From positions 1 through 64,000 of the forward strand of contig JAEYWX010000027.1 in assembly GCA_023428755.1 (NCBI GenBank): a DNA stretch of 64,000 nt. The letters run 5' to 3'. Origin of the DNA: Bacteroidota bacterium (GTDB lineage: Bacteria > Bacteroidota > Bacteroidia > Chitinophagales > Chitinophagaceae). A model generated the notes under the pieces. That model ran no database searches. It saw nothing but the letters and a program-made list of their open reading frames with translations, and was not told the DNA's origin. Made by a program: the position numbers and the translations under genes. Every line of letters starts with the position of its first letter. Positions within the stretch are counted from its first letter, which is position 1. Positions 43,033 through 51,043 of this stretch are shown piece by piece.

Positions 43033-43135
43033 TTGTATGCGCTTTAAGATGATACCCTGCTGGCGGCTCTGCACAGGCAGAACACTTAGGGGGCCGTTTG
43101 GGCAATATGAGCTTCGGAAAGCTCCCCGTTTTGGG
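43033..43135 (-). other. rpmI leader RNA with competing hairpins
   Basis: Between the predicted start of transcription (about 43133) and the rpmI ATG lies a 100-nt leader. Hairpin A is GCTCCC (43138-43133) with GGGAGC (43126-43121). Hairpin B is GAGCTT (43124-43119) with AAGCTC (43114-43109). The two use the same GGGGAGCTT segment and exclude each other. The 5' arm of A lies at the +1, so A may be incomplete in the RNA. An L20-type autoregulatory leader is the natural guess, unproven. Confidence 0.4.
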
Positions 43136-43139
43136 AGCG

Positions 43140-43168
43140 CAAATGTAGGAAAAAACAACGAAAATCAA
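43140..43168 (-). promoter_or_regulatory. rpmI-rplT promoter TTG-N18-TACATTTG
   Basis: On the minus strand TTG (43168-43166) is followed by 18 nt and then TACATTTG (43147-43140). It is the closest match in the window to the Bacteroidota consensus TTTG-N19-TAnnTTTG. It lies about 108 nt before the rpmI start and downstream of the infC terminator. Confidence 0.75.
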
Positions 43169-43179
43169 GGGTTTTGTGG

Positions 43180-43320
43180 CAGAATTCTGGATTTCAGATT
43201 GCAGATTTGCGATTTCCTTTGCCGCAACCCCTCCAATAACATAGGAAGCCCTCGTTGGGCCAATTCATCGGATGTGCGCACTTTTCAACCTATCAACTTT
43301 TTAACCCAACACTCCCTAAA
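43180..43320. repeat. Degenerate GATTT and AAC word repeats
   Basis: GGATTTCAGATTGCAGATTT followed by GCGATTTCC (43187-43215) is built from variants of (C)AGATTTG. A second tract, CAACCTATCAACTTTTTAAC followed by CCAAC (43288-43312), is built from variants of AACTTTT. They fill the 328-bp space between the infC terminator and the rpmI promoter, which contains no gene. Confidence 0.55.
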
Positions 43321-43326
43321 CCCAAA

Positions 43327-43355
43327 CAAAAAACCGCCTCTTTCAAAGGCGGTTT
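43327..43355 (-). terminator. infC terminator
   Basis: AAACCGCCT (43331-43339) pairs with AGGCGGTTT (43347-43355). On the minus strand it is followed by TTTTTTGTTTG. It lies 6 nt from the infC stop. Confidence 0.9.
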
Positions 43356-43360
43356 GTGTA

Positions 43361-43939
43361 TTAATCTGCATTCTCTTTCTTCTTTTTCGCCGTTTTGGGC
43401 GCAATGATCATCAGCATCCGCTTTCCTTCCAGCTTGGGTAAGCCTTCCACCTGTCCGGCATCTTTGAGGCGCTCGGCAAATTTCAGCAATACCAATTCTC
43501 CTCGTTCCTTGAACTGGATGGCACGACCTTTAAACTGCACATACGCCTTTACCTTATTTCCTTCTTTCAGGAAGTTTTCGGCATGTTTGGCTTTAAAGTC
43601 AAAGTCGTGATCGTCTGTATTGGGCGTAAACCGGATCTCTTTCAATTCAGCCGATTTACTCTTCGACTTCATCTCTTTCTCTTTCTTCTTCTTCTCGTAG
43701 AGAAACTTATTATAGTCAATTGCTTTACACACGGGTGGTACGGCCTGCGGAGAAATCTCTACCAGGTCGAGCCCTAATTCCTGTGCAATCTGCAATGCTT
43801 TTTGTGTGGGATAAACACCTACTTCAATGTTTTCACCAACCAAACGTACTTCCGGTACACGGATCATGTGGTTGATGCGATGTTCTGGTTCTTTACGGGG
43901 AACAAAACGTCCCCTCGGAGGTCTTGATGGAAATGCCAT
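43361..43939 (-). CDS. infC: Translation initiation factor IF-3
   Basis: This 192-aa factor binds the 30S subunit and monitors initiator tRNA. It has an N-domain (HRINHMIRVPEVRLVGENIE, then GLDLVEISPQAVPPVCKAID) joined by a Lys-rich linker (YEKKKKEKEMKSKSKS) to a C-domain (ELKEIRFTPNTDDHDFDFKA). The start is an ordinary ATG, not the AUU/rare start that supports autoregulation in E. coli. It follows thrS by 78 nt, so it is probably cotranscribed with it, and ends in a strong terminator, so it is not in one transcript with rpmI-rplT. Confidence 0.97.
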   Translation of the reverse strand: MAFPSRPPRGRFVPRKEPEHRINHMIRVPEVRLVGENIEVGVYPTQKALQIAQELGLDLVEISPQAVPPVCKAIDYNKFLYEKKKKEKEMKSKSKSAELKEIRFTPNTDDHDFDFKAKHAENFLKEGNKVKAYVQFKGRAIQFKERGELVLLKFAERLKDAGQVEGLPKLEGKRMLMIIAPKTAKKKKENAD

Positions 43940-44017
43940 ATTCGAGTGCCCTCATCCCCTGCCGGAGGGCGGTTCATTTTTAATTTTTATTGTTTACTCT
44001 TTCGGGGAAAAGAGTGG

Positions 44018-45949
44018 TTATTCTGCTATGCGTTCGCTGATCTCGTTTGCCGCTGTGGCAATAAAAGCATCTGCATCCATAGTACCTGCATCGCCTTTGC
44101 CTTGCTTGCGTACCGATACTCTACCATCGTTCACCTCTTTCTCACCAATCACCAGCATATACGGTACACGTGCCAGCTCCGTATCCCTGATCTTTTTACC
44201 GATCTTTTCGCTGCGGTCGTCAATCTCTGCACGAATATCTGCTTTTTTCAGCTTTTGCAACAGGGTTTTTGCATAATCCATAAACTTATCGCTGATCGGC
44301 AGGATTTTTACCTGCAGCGGTGCCAGCCACAACGGGAATTTGCCGGCATAATGTTCCAGTAAAAAACCAATGAAACGCTCATGTGTTCCCAATGGTGCAC
44401 GGTGAATAATGAGCGGCACTTCCGGCTGATTGTTCTGGTTGGTAAACGCCAGTTTGAATTTGTTACCACTGTTGAAATCAACCTGGTTGGTAGCCAATGT
44501 AAACTCACGGCCAATGATGCTCCATATCTGCACATCGATCTTTGGACCATAAAACGCAGCTTCGTCCTGTACTTCTACAAACGGAATATTTGATTCGATA
44601 AGCACCTTGCGTACCATTGCTTCTGTTTCCTGCCACAGTTCGGGTTCGTTCACATATTTCTGACCCAGCTTAGCCGGATCATGCAAACTCAACCGCATCA
44701 CATATTTCTCAACACCAAATATTTTAAAATACTTCAGATACATATCATTTACTGCACGGAACTCATCAGCAAACTGTTCCCGGTTGCAGTAAATATGTGC
44801 ATCGTTCATGTGCAGACAGCGTACACGCATCAAACCAAACAATTCACCACTTTGCTCGTAACGGTAACAGGTACCATATTCGGCTATACGGAACGGTAAG
44901 TCTTTGTAACTCTTTGGCTCTGCATCAAATATTTTATGATGGTGCGGACAGTTCATGGCTTTGAGATAATATTTCTCCCCGTCCATTTCCATGGGAGGAA
45001 ACATACTATCAGCATAATACGGTAAGTGACCGCTTGTGAGGTACATACTTTCTTTTGCAATATGCGGTGTTACCACACGCTTATATCCGGCGGCTGCTTC
45101 TGTTTCCTTTGCCAGCTTTTCCAGTTCTTCAATAATAATGGTACCATTAGGTAACCACAATGGCAAACCCGGACCTGTATCATCATCCATTGTATAAATA
45201 CCCAACTCCTTGCCCAGTTTGCGGTGATCACGCTTTTTCGCTTCTTCCAGCATGGCTAGGTACTCATCCAGTTCTTTTTGCGATGGGAAGGTTACACCAT
45301 ACACACGTGTCAACTGTTTGTTTTTTTCATCGCCTTTCCAATACGCACCGGCAATGGAAGTGAGTTTAATGGCTTTGATAAAACCGGTATGCGGAATGTG
45401 CGGTCCACGACAGAGATCGGTAAAACCACCCTGCGAGTAAAAAGTGATCTCACCATCGTTGAGGTTTTGCAAGAGGTCTAATTTGTATTCATCGCCCTTC
45501 TCTGCAAAATAAGCTACTGCATTCTCCTTTGTGATTTCGATGCGTTGATAAGGATTGTTCTTCTTCGCCAGTTCATTCATCTTCTTTTCCAATGAAAGAA
45601 GATCTTCTTCGGTGATCTTGCGGTCGCCCAGATCCATATCATAATAAAACCCTTTTTCCAAAGCAGGGCCCACCCAGAACTTTACACCAGGAAACAAGCT
45701 CTCTACCGCTTCGGCCATCAAATGCGCACTGGAATGCCAGAACGTATTCTTTCCTTCAGCATCATCCCATGTGAGTAATTTCAAAGTAGCATCATTCGGG
45801 ATAGGTCGGGTCATATCCCACACCTCACCATTAATACTTGCGGCCAATACTTTACGTGCCAACCCTTCGCTGATCGATTTGGCAATGTCCATTGCCGAAA
45901 CGCCCTGTTCGTACTCCCGTACTGCTCCATCCGGAAAACTGATCTTCAT
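44018..45949 (-). CDS. thrS: Threonyl-tRNA synthetase
   Basis: This 643-aa class II synthetase has an N-terminal TGS domain (MKISFPDGAVREYEQGVSAM) and the editing domain with HSSAHLMAEAVESLFPG and CRGPHIPHTGFIKAIKL. The catalytic core has the zinc ligand segment YYLKAMNCPHHHKIFD, motif 2 RIAEYGTCYRYEQSGELFGL and motif 3 HRAPLGTHERFIGFLLEHYA. The C-terminal anticodon-binding domain ends RVSVRKQGKGDAGTMDADAF. It is a complete gene. A near-consensus TACCTTCG box lies about 30 nt upstream on the minus strand. Confidence 0.98.
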   Translation of the reverse strand: MKISFPDGAVREYEQGVSAMDIAKSISEGLARKVLAASINGEVWDMTRPIPNDATLKLLTWDDAEGKNTFWHSSAHLMAEAVESLFPGVKFWVGPALEKGFYYDMDLGDRKITEEDLLSLEKKMNELAKKNNPYQRIEITKENAVAYFAEKGDEYKLDLLQNLNDGEITFYSQGGFTDLCRGPHIPHTGFIKAIKLTSIAGAYWKGDEKNKQLTRVYGVTFPSQKELDEYLAMLEEAKKRDHRKLGKELGIYTMDDDTGPGLPLWLPNGTIIIEELEKLAKETEAAAGYKRVVTPHIAKESMYLTSGHLPYYADSMFPPMEMDGEKYYLKAMNCPHHHKIFDAEPKSYKDLPFRIAEYGTCYRYEQSGELFGLMRVRCLHMNDAHIYCNREQFADEFRAVNDMYLKYFKIFGVEKYVMRLSLHDPAKLGQKYVNEPELWQETEAMVRKVLIESNIPFVEVQDEAAFYGPKIDVQIWSIIGREFTLATNQVDFNSGNKFKLAFTNQNNQPEVPLIIHRAPLGTHERFIGFLLEHYAGKFPLWLAPLQVKILPISDKFMDYAKTLLQKLKKADIRAEIDDRSEKIGKKIRDTELARVPYMLVIGEKEVNDGRVSVRKQGKGDAGTMDADAFIATAANEISERIAE

Positions 45950-46087
45950 GAATTATTGTCTTAAATTTTTATTGACTGCGAAGGTAACAAATGATTGCGG
46001 ATGCTGATAAAAGTAAAATTAACAAAGCCTTTCGCCCCTGCCTTTTTTTCAATTGCGTAATTTGCAGCCGGGTACAGCACTTACAGT

Positions 46088-47137
46088 ATGAAACAATTTT
46101 TACTTTTCGGTTTTCTTTTTTGCATTGCACAGGCAGCAACAGCACAGAAATACAGCGGACAATGGAGCGGCAGCTTTGATGCAACCGGCGAACCCGGCAA
46201 CCGTACTGAATATTTCCTGGAGCTGGAAGTAAGCGGCACCAAAGTAGAAGGCACTTCCACCACTTACTTTATGATCGAAGGCAAACGCTTTTACACCATT
46301 TGCAAAGTAATTGGCACACTCGATCCCAACAGCAAAACGATTGTGTCAAAAGAAGTGGCTCGTATTAAAGCCAATACACCCGAATGGTTCAAAGATTGTT
46401 TCCAGGAACACACACTCACCTATTTCAAAAAAGGTGATACCGAAGAGCTGGAAGGCCGCTGGAAAGGTGCAACACCTGAATCGAATTGCGGAACAGGCAG
46501 CACTGTACTTTCACGCAAACAGTTGGTAAAAAACATGATCACCACTCCGCCGCCGCAAAACAATACGGCCCGGATGAACCCCGCTCCCAACAAACCGGCT
46601 ACACAAAAACCAGCAACGAATACTACGAAACCCTCTACGCAAAAACCAAACAACACAACTGCAAAAACACAGTTGAAGAAAGAAGAACCGGTGAAAAATC
46701 AGCCTACGATCACCAAAGTGGAGAATGAAAAAGAATCGGATAACAAAACAGAAATAAAACCGGTTATAACTGCACCTGCATTGCCGGGCCGTTTGGAAAA
46801 ACGTGAAAGCAGAGTGTTTGAAACGATTGGTATTGATGAAGAAGAAATTACGGTGAATCTCTACGACAATGCTGAAATAGACGGCGATGTGATTACTGTG
46901 TTGTTTAACGGTGAAGTAGTGGCTTCGCAAAAAACACTGAGCGATAAACCGATCACGATCAAACTGAAAGCCGTTCGTGGACGAGATAACACACTTACCA
47001 TGTATGCCGAAAACCAGGGACGTGTACCACCCAATACTGCTATTATGCGTGTGCAAAACGGCGAACAGTATTACAAAGTATTTTTAAGTGCCGATGATAA
47101 AAAGAACGGCAGTGTGGTGTTCCGGTTTAAGAGCTAA
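46088..47137 (+). CDS. Exported two-domain protein, hypothetical
   Basis: This 349-aa protein has a signal peptide (MKQFLLFGFLFCIAQAATAQ). The N-terminal domain (about 20-140) reads YSGQWSGSFDATGEPGNRTE and VSGTKVEGTSTTYFMIEGKR, a lipocalin-like barrel. A disordered Pro/Thr/Lys-rich linker spans about 150-225. The C-terminal domain has ITVNLYDNAEIDGDVITVLF and DNTLTMYAENQGRVPPNTAI. This latter domain is common in Chitinophagaceae exported proteins, but its function is unknown. It is transcribed alone, with a strong terminator. Confidence 0.75.
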   Translation: MKQFLLFGFLFCIAQAATAQKYSGQWSGSFDATGEPGNRTEYFLELEVSGTKVEGTSTTYFMIEGKRFYTICKVIGTLDPNSKTIVSKEVARIKANTPEWFKDCFQEHTLTYFKKGDTEELEGRWKGATPESNCGTGSTVLSRKQLVKNMITTPPPQNNTARMNPAPNKPATQKPATNTTKPSTQKPNNTTAKTQLKKEEPVKNQPTITKVENEKESDNKTEIKPVITAPALPGRLEKRESRVFETIGIDEEEITVNLYDNAEIDGDVITVLFNGEVVASQKTLSDKPITIKLKAVRGRDNTLTMYAENQGRVPPNTAIMRVQNGEQYYKVFLSADDKKNGSVVFRFKS

Positions 47138-47176
47138 CTGTACAACACAGTGCCATAAAATTTTCTGATTTAGAAT

Positions 47177-47212
47177 TGAAGCCATCTTGTTTTGCAAGAT
47201 GGCTTTTTTGTG
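47177..47212 (+). terminator. Terminator
   Basis: AAGCCATCTTG (47179-47189) pairs with CAAGATGGCTT (47195-47205), followed by TTTTT. It lies 42 nt after the preceding stop. Confidence 0.9.
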
Positions 47213-47369
47213 TGCAGAGGTTTGGGTGCAATGTTTATACACGATAAAGAATTAACAGATTGTGCTAACAAGAATAGAATAATTATAACATAAGCTTTTT
47301 TACTTTCAAGTGCTGCTTTCTTAGATTGTATTGTATTATACCATAAATTAAAGTAATAGCTTTAACATT

Positions 47370-48101
47370 ATGACACCCTCCTTTAAAAATATAGTTGTAA
47401 TATTCGTCACCTCACTTATTGGTTGCAGTACTTCAACAACTGACACAATAAACAAGAAAAAACCATTAATCGCTAAAGACACAACAAACGAGATTGAAAG
47501 GAGAAACAAATTATTTGTTTTTGTAGGAGAAAAAATTGACGTTACGGCAATCCCTCACAAACCTGGTAATTTTAACTATGGAGTGAAAGCAAAATATAAA
47601 ATTTTACAACCAGTTTACGGTAATTACAACAAAGCTGTAATTGAGTTTGAAGCATACGACCACTATGGAATACCAAAATTTGTAGAATATAAAACCGTAT
47701 TGCTTTTCGTTTCCGAGTATCAAGGAAAGTTCTATCAAGAAAAATATATGTTTGACCCACTCGCTAAAACAAAAGATGGGCGTTGGGCTGGACCTTATTC
47801 AAGTGAATATGGCCATCCATACATAAAACATACAACAGTAAAACCCGAAAGGATTGACTTTGTTGAGGAGATTTCTTATCCGACAAAAATCACTGACGGC
47901 GACAGCCAAGAATTTACCCTTAGTTATCCAGAGCCTTACTTCAAAACCATTGGTGGTAAAGCAATCGCTGTTTATGGCAATTATATCCCAGAACTTTTTA
48001 AGCTTAGGCGAGATGGTGTTTTGACAGCAAGAGATTTATTTCCGGGAAAAAAGAAAATTGAATTAGAATTGAGCAAAGACACAACTTCAGAAGAATTTTA
48101 A
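47370..48101 (+). CDS. Hypothetical lipoprotein
   Basis: This 243-aa protein has a lipoprotein signal (MTPSFKNIVVIFVTSLIGC, lipobox cysteine 19). The mature part is beta-rich: RRNKLFVFVGEKIDVTAIPH, GVKAKYKILQPVYGNYNKAV, KTVLLFVSEYQGKFYQEKYM, and ends at a Lys/Glu-rich tail. The YGNY and VLLF patterns recall small proteins that report on permeability or adhesion, but no family is assignable. The gene is more AT-rich than its neighbours and its codons resemble the accessory genes at 0.2-2 kb, so transfer is possible. Confidence 0.65.
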   Translation: MTPSFKNIVVIFVTSLIGCSTSTTDTINKKKPLIAKDTTNEIERRNKLFVFVGEKIDVTAIPHKPGNFNYGVKAKYKILQPVYGNYNKAVIEFEAYDHYGIPKFVEYKTVLLFVSEYQGKFYQEKYMFDPLAKTKDGRWAGPYSSEYGHPYIKHTTVKPERIDFVEEISYPTKITDGDSQEFTLSYPEPYFKTIGGKAIAVYGNYIPELFKLRRDGVLTARDLFPGKKKIELELSKDTTSEEF

Positions 48102-48317
48102 AATTAACGAAGAATGAAATGCAGCCTACAACAGGGAGTTTGCTTCTATGCTGGTTGAGGAATATAATCTCATCTTCATATCACTATCAGCCGATTTTCA
48201 GCCGACGGAATACCAAGCCTTCATTAATGTCCCACAAATCAATAAAGCTAAAAGTCATACCAGTATATCCGAAAAGCTCTCTACTCAGTCCCCTGCTTCT
48301 ACCTTTCAAATTTGCGC

Positions 48318-48325
48318 TACATTTG
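48318..48325 (+). promoter_or_regulatory. -7 element TACATTTG before the DUF1275 gene
   Basis: TACATTTG fits TAnnTTTG and lies 67 nt before the ATG at 48392. The 290-bp gap 48102-48391 holds small overlapping frames in both directions, none of which looks like a protein. Confidence 0.45.
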
Positions 48326-48391
48326 AAAAAGCAACTCCGCATGAAGTAATTCAGCAGCACTCGTACACCCACAGGTAAATTGAAGTAAACC

Positions 48392-49102
48392 ATGTTCAGA
48401 CATAAAGGCAAAGCAAGAACCTTAGCTCACAATTTGCGGATTGCTTCTTTATTGTCGTTTGTTGCAGGACTGGTAAATGTGGCCGGATTTTTAGCCGTAC
48501 AAAAATTAACCACAAACGTAACCGGCCATTTCGCCTTTTTTGTAGATGAAGTGTTCAAACAAAATTTCTGGGCAGGGTTCAATTACTTCCTCTATATCCT
48601 GTTTTTCTTTTTAGGTTCATTCTTTTCCAGCTTTTCCATTGAACTGGTCACCAAAATCAACGAACGGCTCATTTACCGGATTCCTGTGATCATCGAAAGC
48701 CTGATCTTGCTGCTTGCCGCAGTATTTGGACAGGTAATGATTGAGCAGGCGCCCAATATGCTGGCCTATGCATTACTCTTTGCAATGGGTTTACAAAACT
48801 CACTGGTAACTACCATTTCCAATGCAACAGTACGTACCACACACTTAACAGGGCTCTTTACCGACCTTGGCATTGAGTTATCACAACTGTTCTTTTACAA
48901 AAAACCGGAGCAAAGAGAAAAACTGTATTCATCGGTTAAACTACGCTTAACAATCATCAGTTTTTTCTTTTTCGGCGGATTGTTTGGTGGAATTGTTTAT
49001 ACGGCTGTAAAGCTTTATGTATTGGTGATAGCAGCCCTCTTATTGCTGATCGGTTTAGTGTACGATTATCTCAAACTGAAACTGAAACGCCAATTGAAAT
49101 GA
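48392..49102 (+). CDS. DUF1275 (YoaK-like) membrane protein
   Basis: This 236-aa integral membrane protein has about six helices. The family pattern is visible: SLLSFVAGLVNVAGFLAVQK at the N-terminus with TNVTGHFAFFVDEV, and the central MGLQNSLVTTISNATVRTTH, LTGLFTDLGIELSQLFFY. DUF1275 proteins are annotated as putative permeases without known substrate. It is transcribed alone. Confidence 0.9.
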   Translation: MFRHKGKARTLAHNLRIASLLSFVAGLVNVAGFLAVQKLTTNVTGHFAFFVDEVFKQNFWAGFNYFLYILFFFLGSFFSSFSIELVTKINERLIYRIPVIIESLILLLAAVFGQVMIEQAPNMLAYALLFAMGLQNSLVTTISNATVRTTHLTGLFTDLGIELSQLFFYKKPEQREKLYSSVKLRLTIISFFFFGGLFGGIVYTAVKLYVLVIAALLLLIGLVYDYLKLKLKRQLK

Positions 49103-49201
49103 TGAACGTATAAACTTTGCAACGAATGAGTAACAAGCAATACAGTTGGAAGATATTCCTGCAATAAACATATTTTAAAACGCAACTATTTTACACAGCT
49201 C

Positions 49202-50299
49202 ATGAACTGGTATCAACTCAGCAACGCTAGTACAATCGACTCTCCTGCCCTGCTGCTTTATAAAGAACGCATTCAGCAAAATATTGACCGTGCAATCGAC
49301 ATGATCGGCGATGTAAACTTGCTGTGGCCACATGTAAAAACAAACAAAACGTCTGAAGTATGCGACATGATGATGAACGCCGGTATTACCAAATTCAAAT
49401 GCGCTACCATTGCCGAAGCTGAAATGCTGGCTATGCTGAAAGCAAACGATGTGTTACTGGCCTATCAACCCGTAGGGCCAAAAGCACAACGGTTATTGCA
49501 ATTGGCAGAGCAATATCCGCACACGGCATTCAGTTGTATTACCGACAATGTGCAAACAGCAAAGGCATTGTCTACTTTGTTTGCTGCTGCAGGTAAAACC
49601 ATTTCAGTGTACATCGATCTCAACACCGGTATGAACAGAAGCGGCATCAAACCCATGCATGCAACTGCACTTGCTGCAGAGTTGATGCACATGCCCGGCA
49701 TTCAACTCAAAGGACTGCATGCCTACGATGGACATTTGCGGGACAGTGACCTGGCGCAACGTCAGCAAAAAAGCAATATAGCGTTTGATGAAGTGTTGCA
49801 GTTGGCCAAACAAATTGAAAATAGTACAACGCAACCCATCACAATTGTGGCAGGCGGCTCTCCTACCTTTCCCACGCATGTGCAACGAAGGGTTGAATGC
49901 AGCCCCGGCACATTTGTATATTGGGATTGGGGTTACAAACATCAACTGCCCGACGAACCGTTTGAATATGCTGCATTGGTTTTCACAAGAGTGATTTCGA
50001 TTGTAGATGAACACACTATCACTACTGATCTGGGACATAAATCAGTTGCTGCCGAAAATCCATTTCCACGTGTTCATTTTCTCAATTCACCCGAAGCAAT
50101 ACCTGTTGCACAAAGTGAAGAACATTTGGTATTGAAGGTTGAAGACAGCAGCAAGTTCAACTTGGGCGATGAATTATACGGCGTGCCTGTTCATATTTGC
50201 CCTACGGTTGCGTTGTACGAAAAAGCAGTGGTAGTGGAACAGAGCAAAGCGGTAGCTACATGGAAAGTAGTTGCACGTGACAGATCGATCAATGTATAA
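49202..50299 (+). CDS. D-threonine aldolase family PLP enzyme
   Basis: This 365-aa fold-type III enzyme has PLP lysine in LLWPHVKTNKTSEVCDMM. The substrate-domain region is YIDLNTGMNRSGIKP, LKGLHAYDGHLRDSD and ITIVAGGSPTFPTHVQ. The metal-binding HxC segment VPVHICPTVALYEKAV near the C-terminus is characteristic of D-threonine aldolase and D-serine dehydratase relatives. It would cleave D-threonine or D-beta-hydroxy amino acids to glycine and an aldehyde, or dehydrate D-serine. The L-specific counterpart is at 10 kb in this window. It is transcribed alone. Confidence 0.88.
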   Translation: MNWYQLSNASTIDSPALLLYKERIQQNIDRAIDMIGDVNLLWPHVKTNKTSEVCDMMMNAGITKFKCATIAEAEMLAMLKANDVLLAYQPVGPKAQRLLQLAEQYPHTAFSCITDNVQTAKALSTLFAAAGKTISVYIDLNTGMNRSGIKPMHATALAAELMHMPGIQLKGLHAYDGHLRDSDLAQRQQKSNIAFDEVLQLAKQIENSTTQPITIVAGGSPTFPTHVQRRVECSPGTFVYWDWGYKHQLPDEPFEYAALVFTRVISIVDEHTITTDLGHKSVAAENPFPRVHFLNSPEAIPVAQSEEHLVLKVEDSSKFNLGDELYGVPVHICPTVALYEKAVVVEQSKAVATWKVVARDRSINV

Positions 50300-50358
50300 G
50301 CATACATTGCTTCCATCATCGTGCAACTACTGCTAAACCTATTGTTTCAAAAAAGAAA

Positions 50359-50754
50359 TTATACAAATGCAGGCTTGTTTACAACCTCCAATACTTTCAG
50401 TTGCTTTAAACCGGCCGGCATTTTCCATACAGCTTCTTCGCCTTCACGAAAACCAATGATAGCTGCGGCCATGGGCGTAAGCACAGATACTTTCTTTTCT
50501 TTGATGTCTGCCTCTTCGGGCATCACGATTGTAAATTCATGGGACTTTGCAGTTGCCACATCTTCCACTTTTACTTTCGATCCAAGCCGTACCGTATTGG
50601 GAGGAAACGCATCATCTTTTACAACAATGGCCCGGCCCACTTCGTAAGCCAGTGTCATTTCATTTGCTTCGGCAGTTCCGTGCATATTCACGATCTGCTT
50701 TAATTTGGAAAAGTCCTCTTCGCAGAGAACAACGGGATTTCTGTCATTGTTCAT
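50359..50754 (-). CDS. GreA/GreB-family (Rnk-like) factor
   Basis: This 131-aa protein has the C-terminal domain of GreA/GreB: VRLGSKVKVEDVATAKSHEF, EADIKEKKVSVLTPMAAAII and GFREGEEAVWKMPAGLKQL. The N-terminal coiled coil is short and lacks the catalytic acidic tip of transcript-cleavage factors, as in Rnk (nucleoside diphosphate kinase regulator). It may bind RNA polymerase at the secondary channel without inducing cleavage; this is inferred from the family. It is transcribed alone. Confidence 0.88.
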   Translation of the reverse strand: MNNDRNPVVLCEEDFSKLKQIVNMHGTAEANEMTLAYEVGRAIVVKDDAFPPNTVRLGSKVKVEDVATAKSHEFTIVMPEEADIKEKKVSVLTPMAAAIIGFREGEEAVWKMPAGLKQLKVLEVVNKPAFV

Positions 50755-51043
50755 GATACAATCAATTTAAAAAATTAAAAAAGGAAAGGCACGTACGTGA
50801 GGAGCCTGTATTCTATTTTACGAAAACAGGCATACTACTGAGAAAGACATGTTTATATAAACAATAACCGTGCATGGCTGCAAAGGTAGCATTCTTCTGT
50901 TGCCGTGCGGGATACACACGACAAAACACCGCAGCAGCGTATAAAAAATTAACAGTCTGTTTTTTTTACAGGATGAAACGCAAGTGATACCACAGGAGAA
51001 TTTTAACGTTGCGGTTCTTTGGATACATCAGGTCAAAATGACT

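Noticed and set aside
48119..48411. Three 74-76 aa frames in the gap before the DUF1275 gene
   Set aside because: Overlapping frames on both strands with no protein-like pattern, and the region contains the next gene's -7 box.
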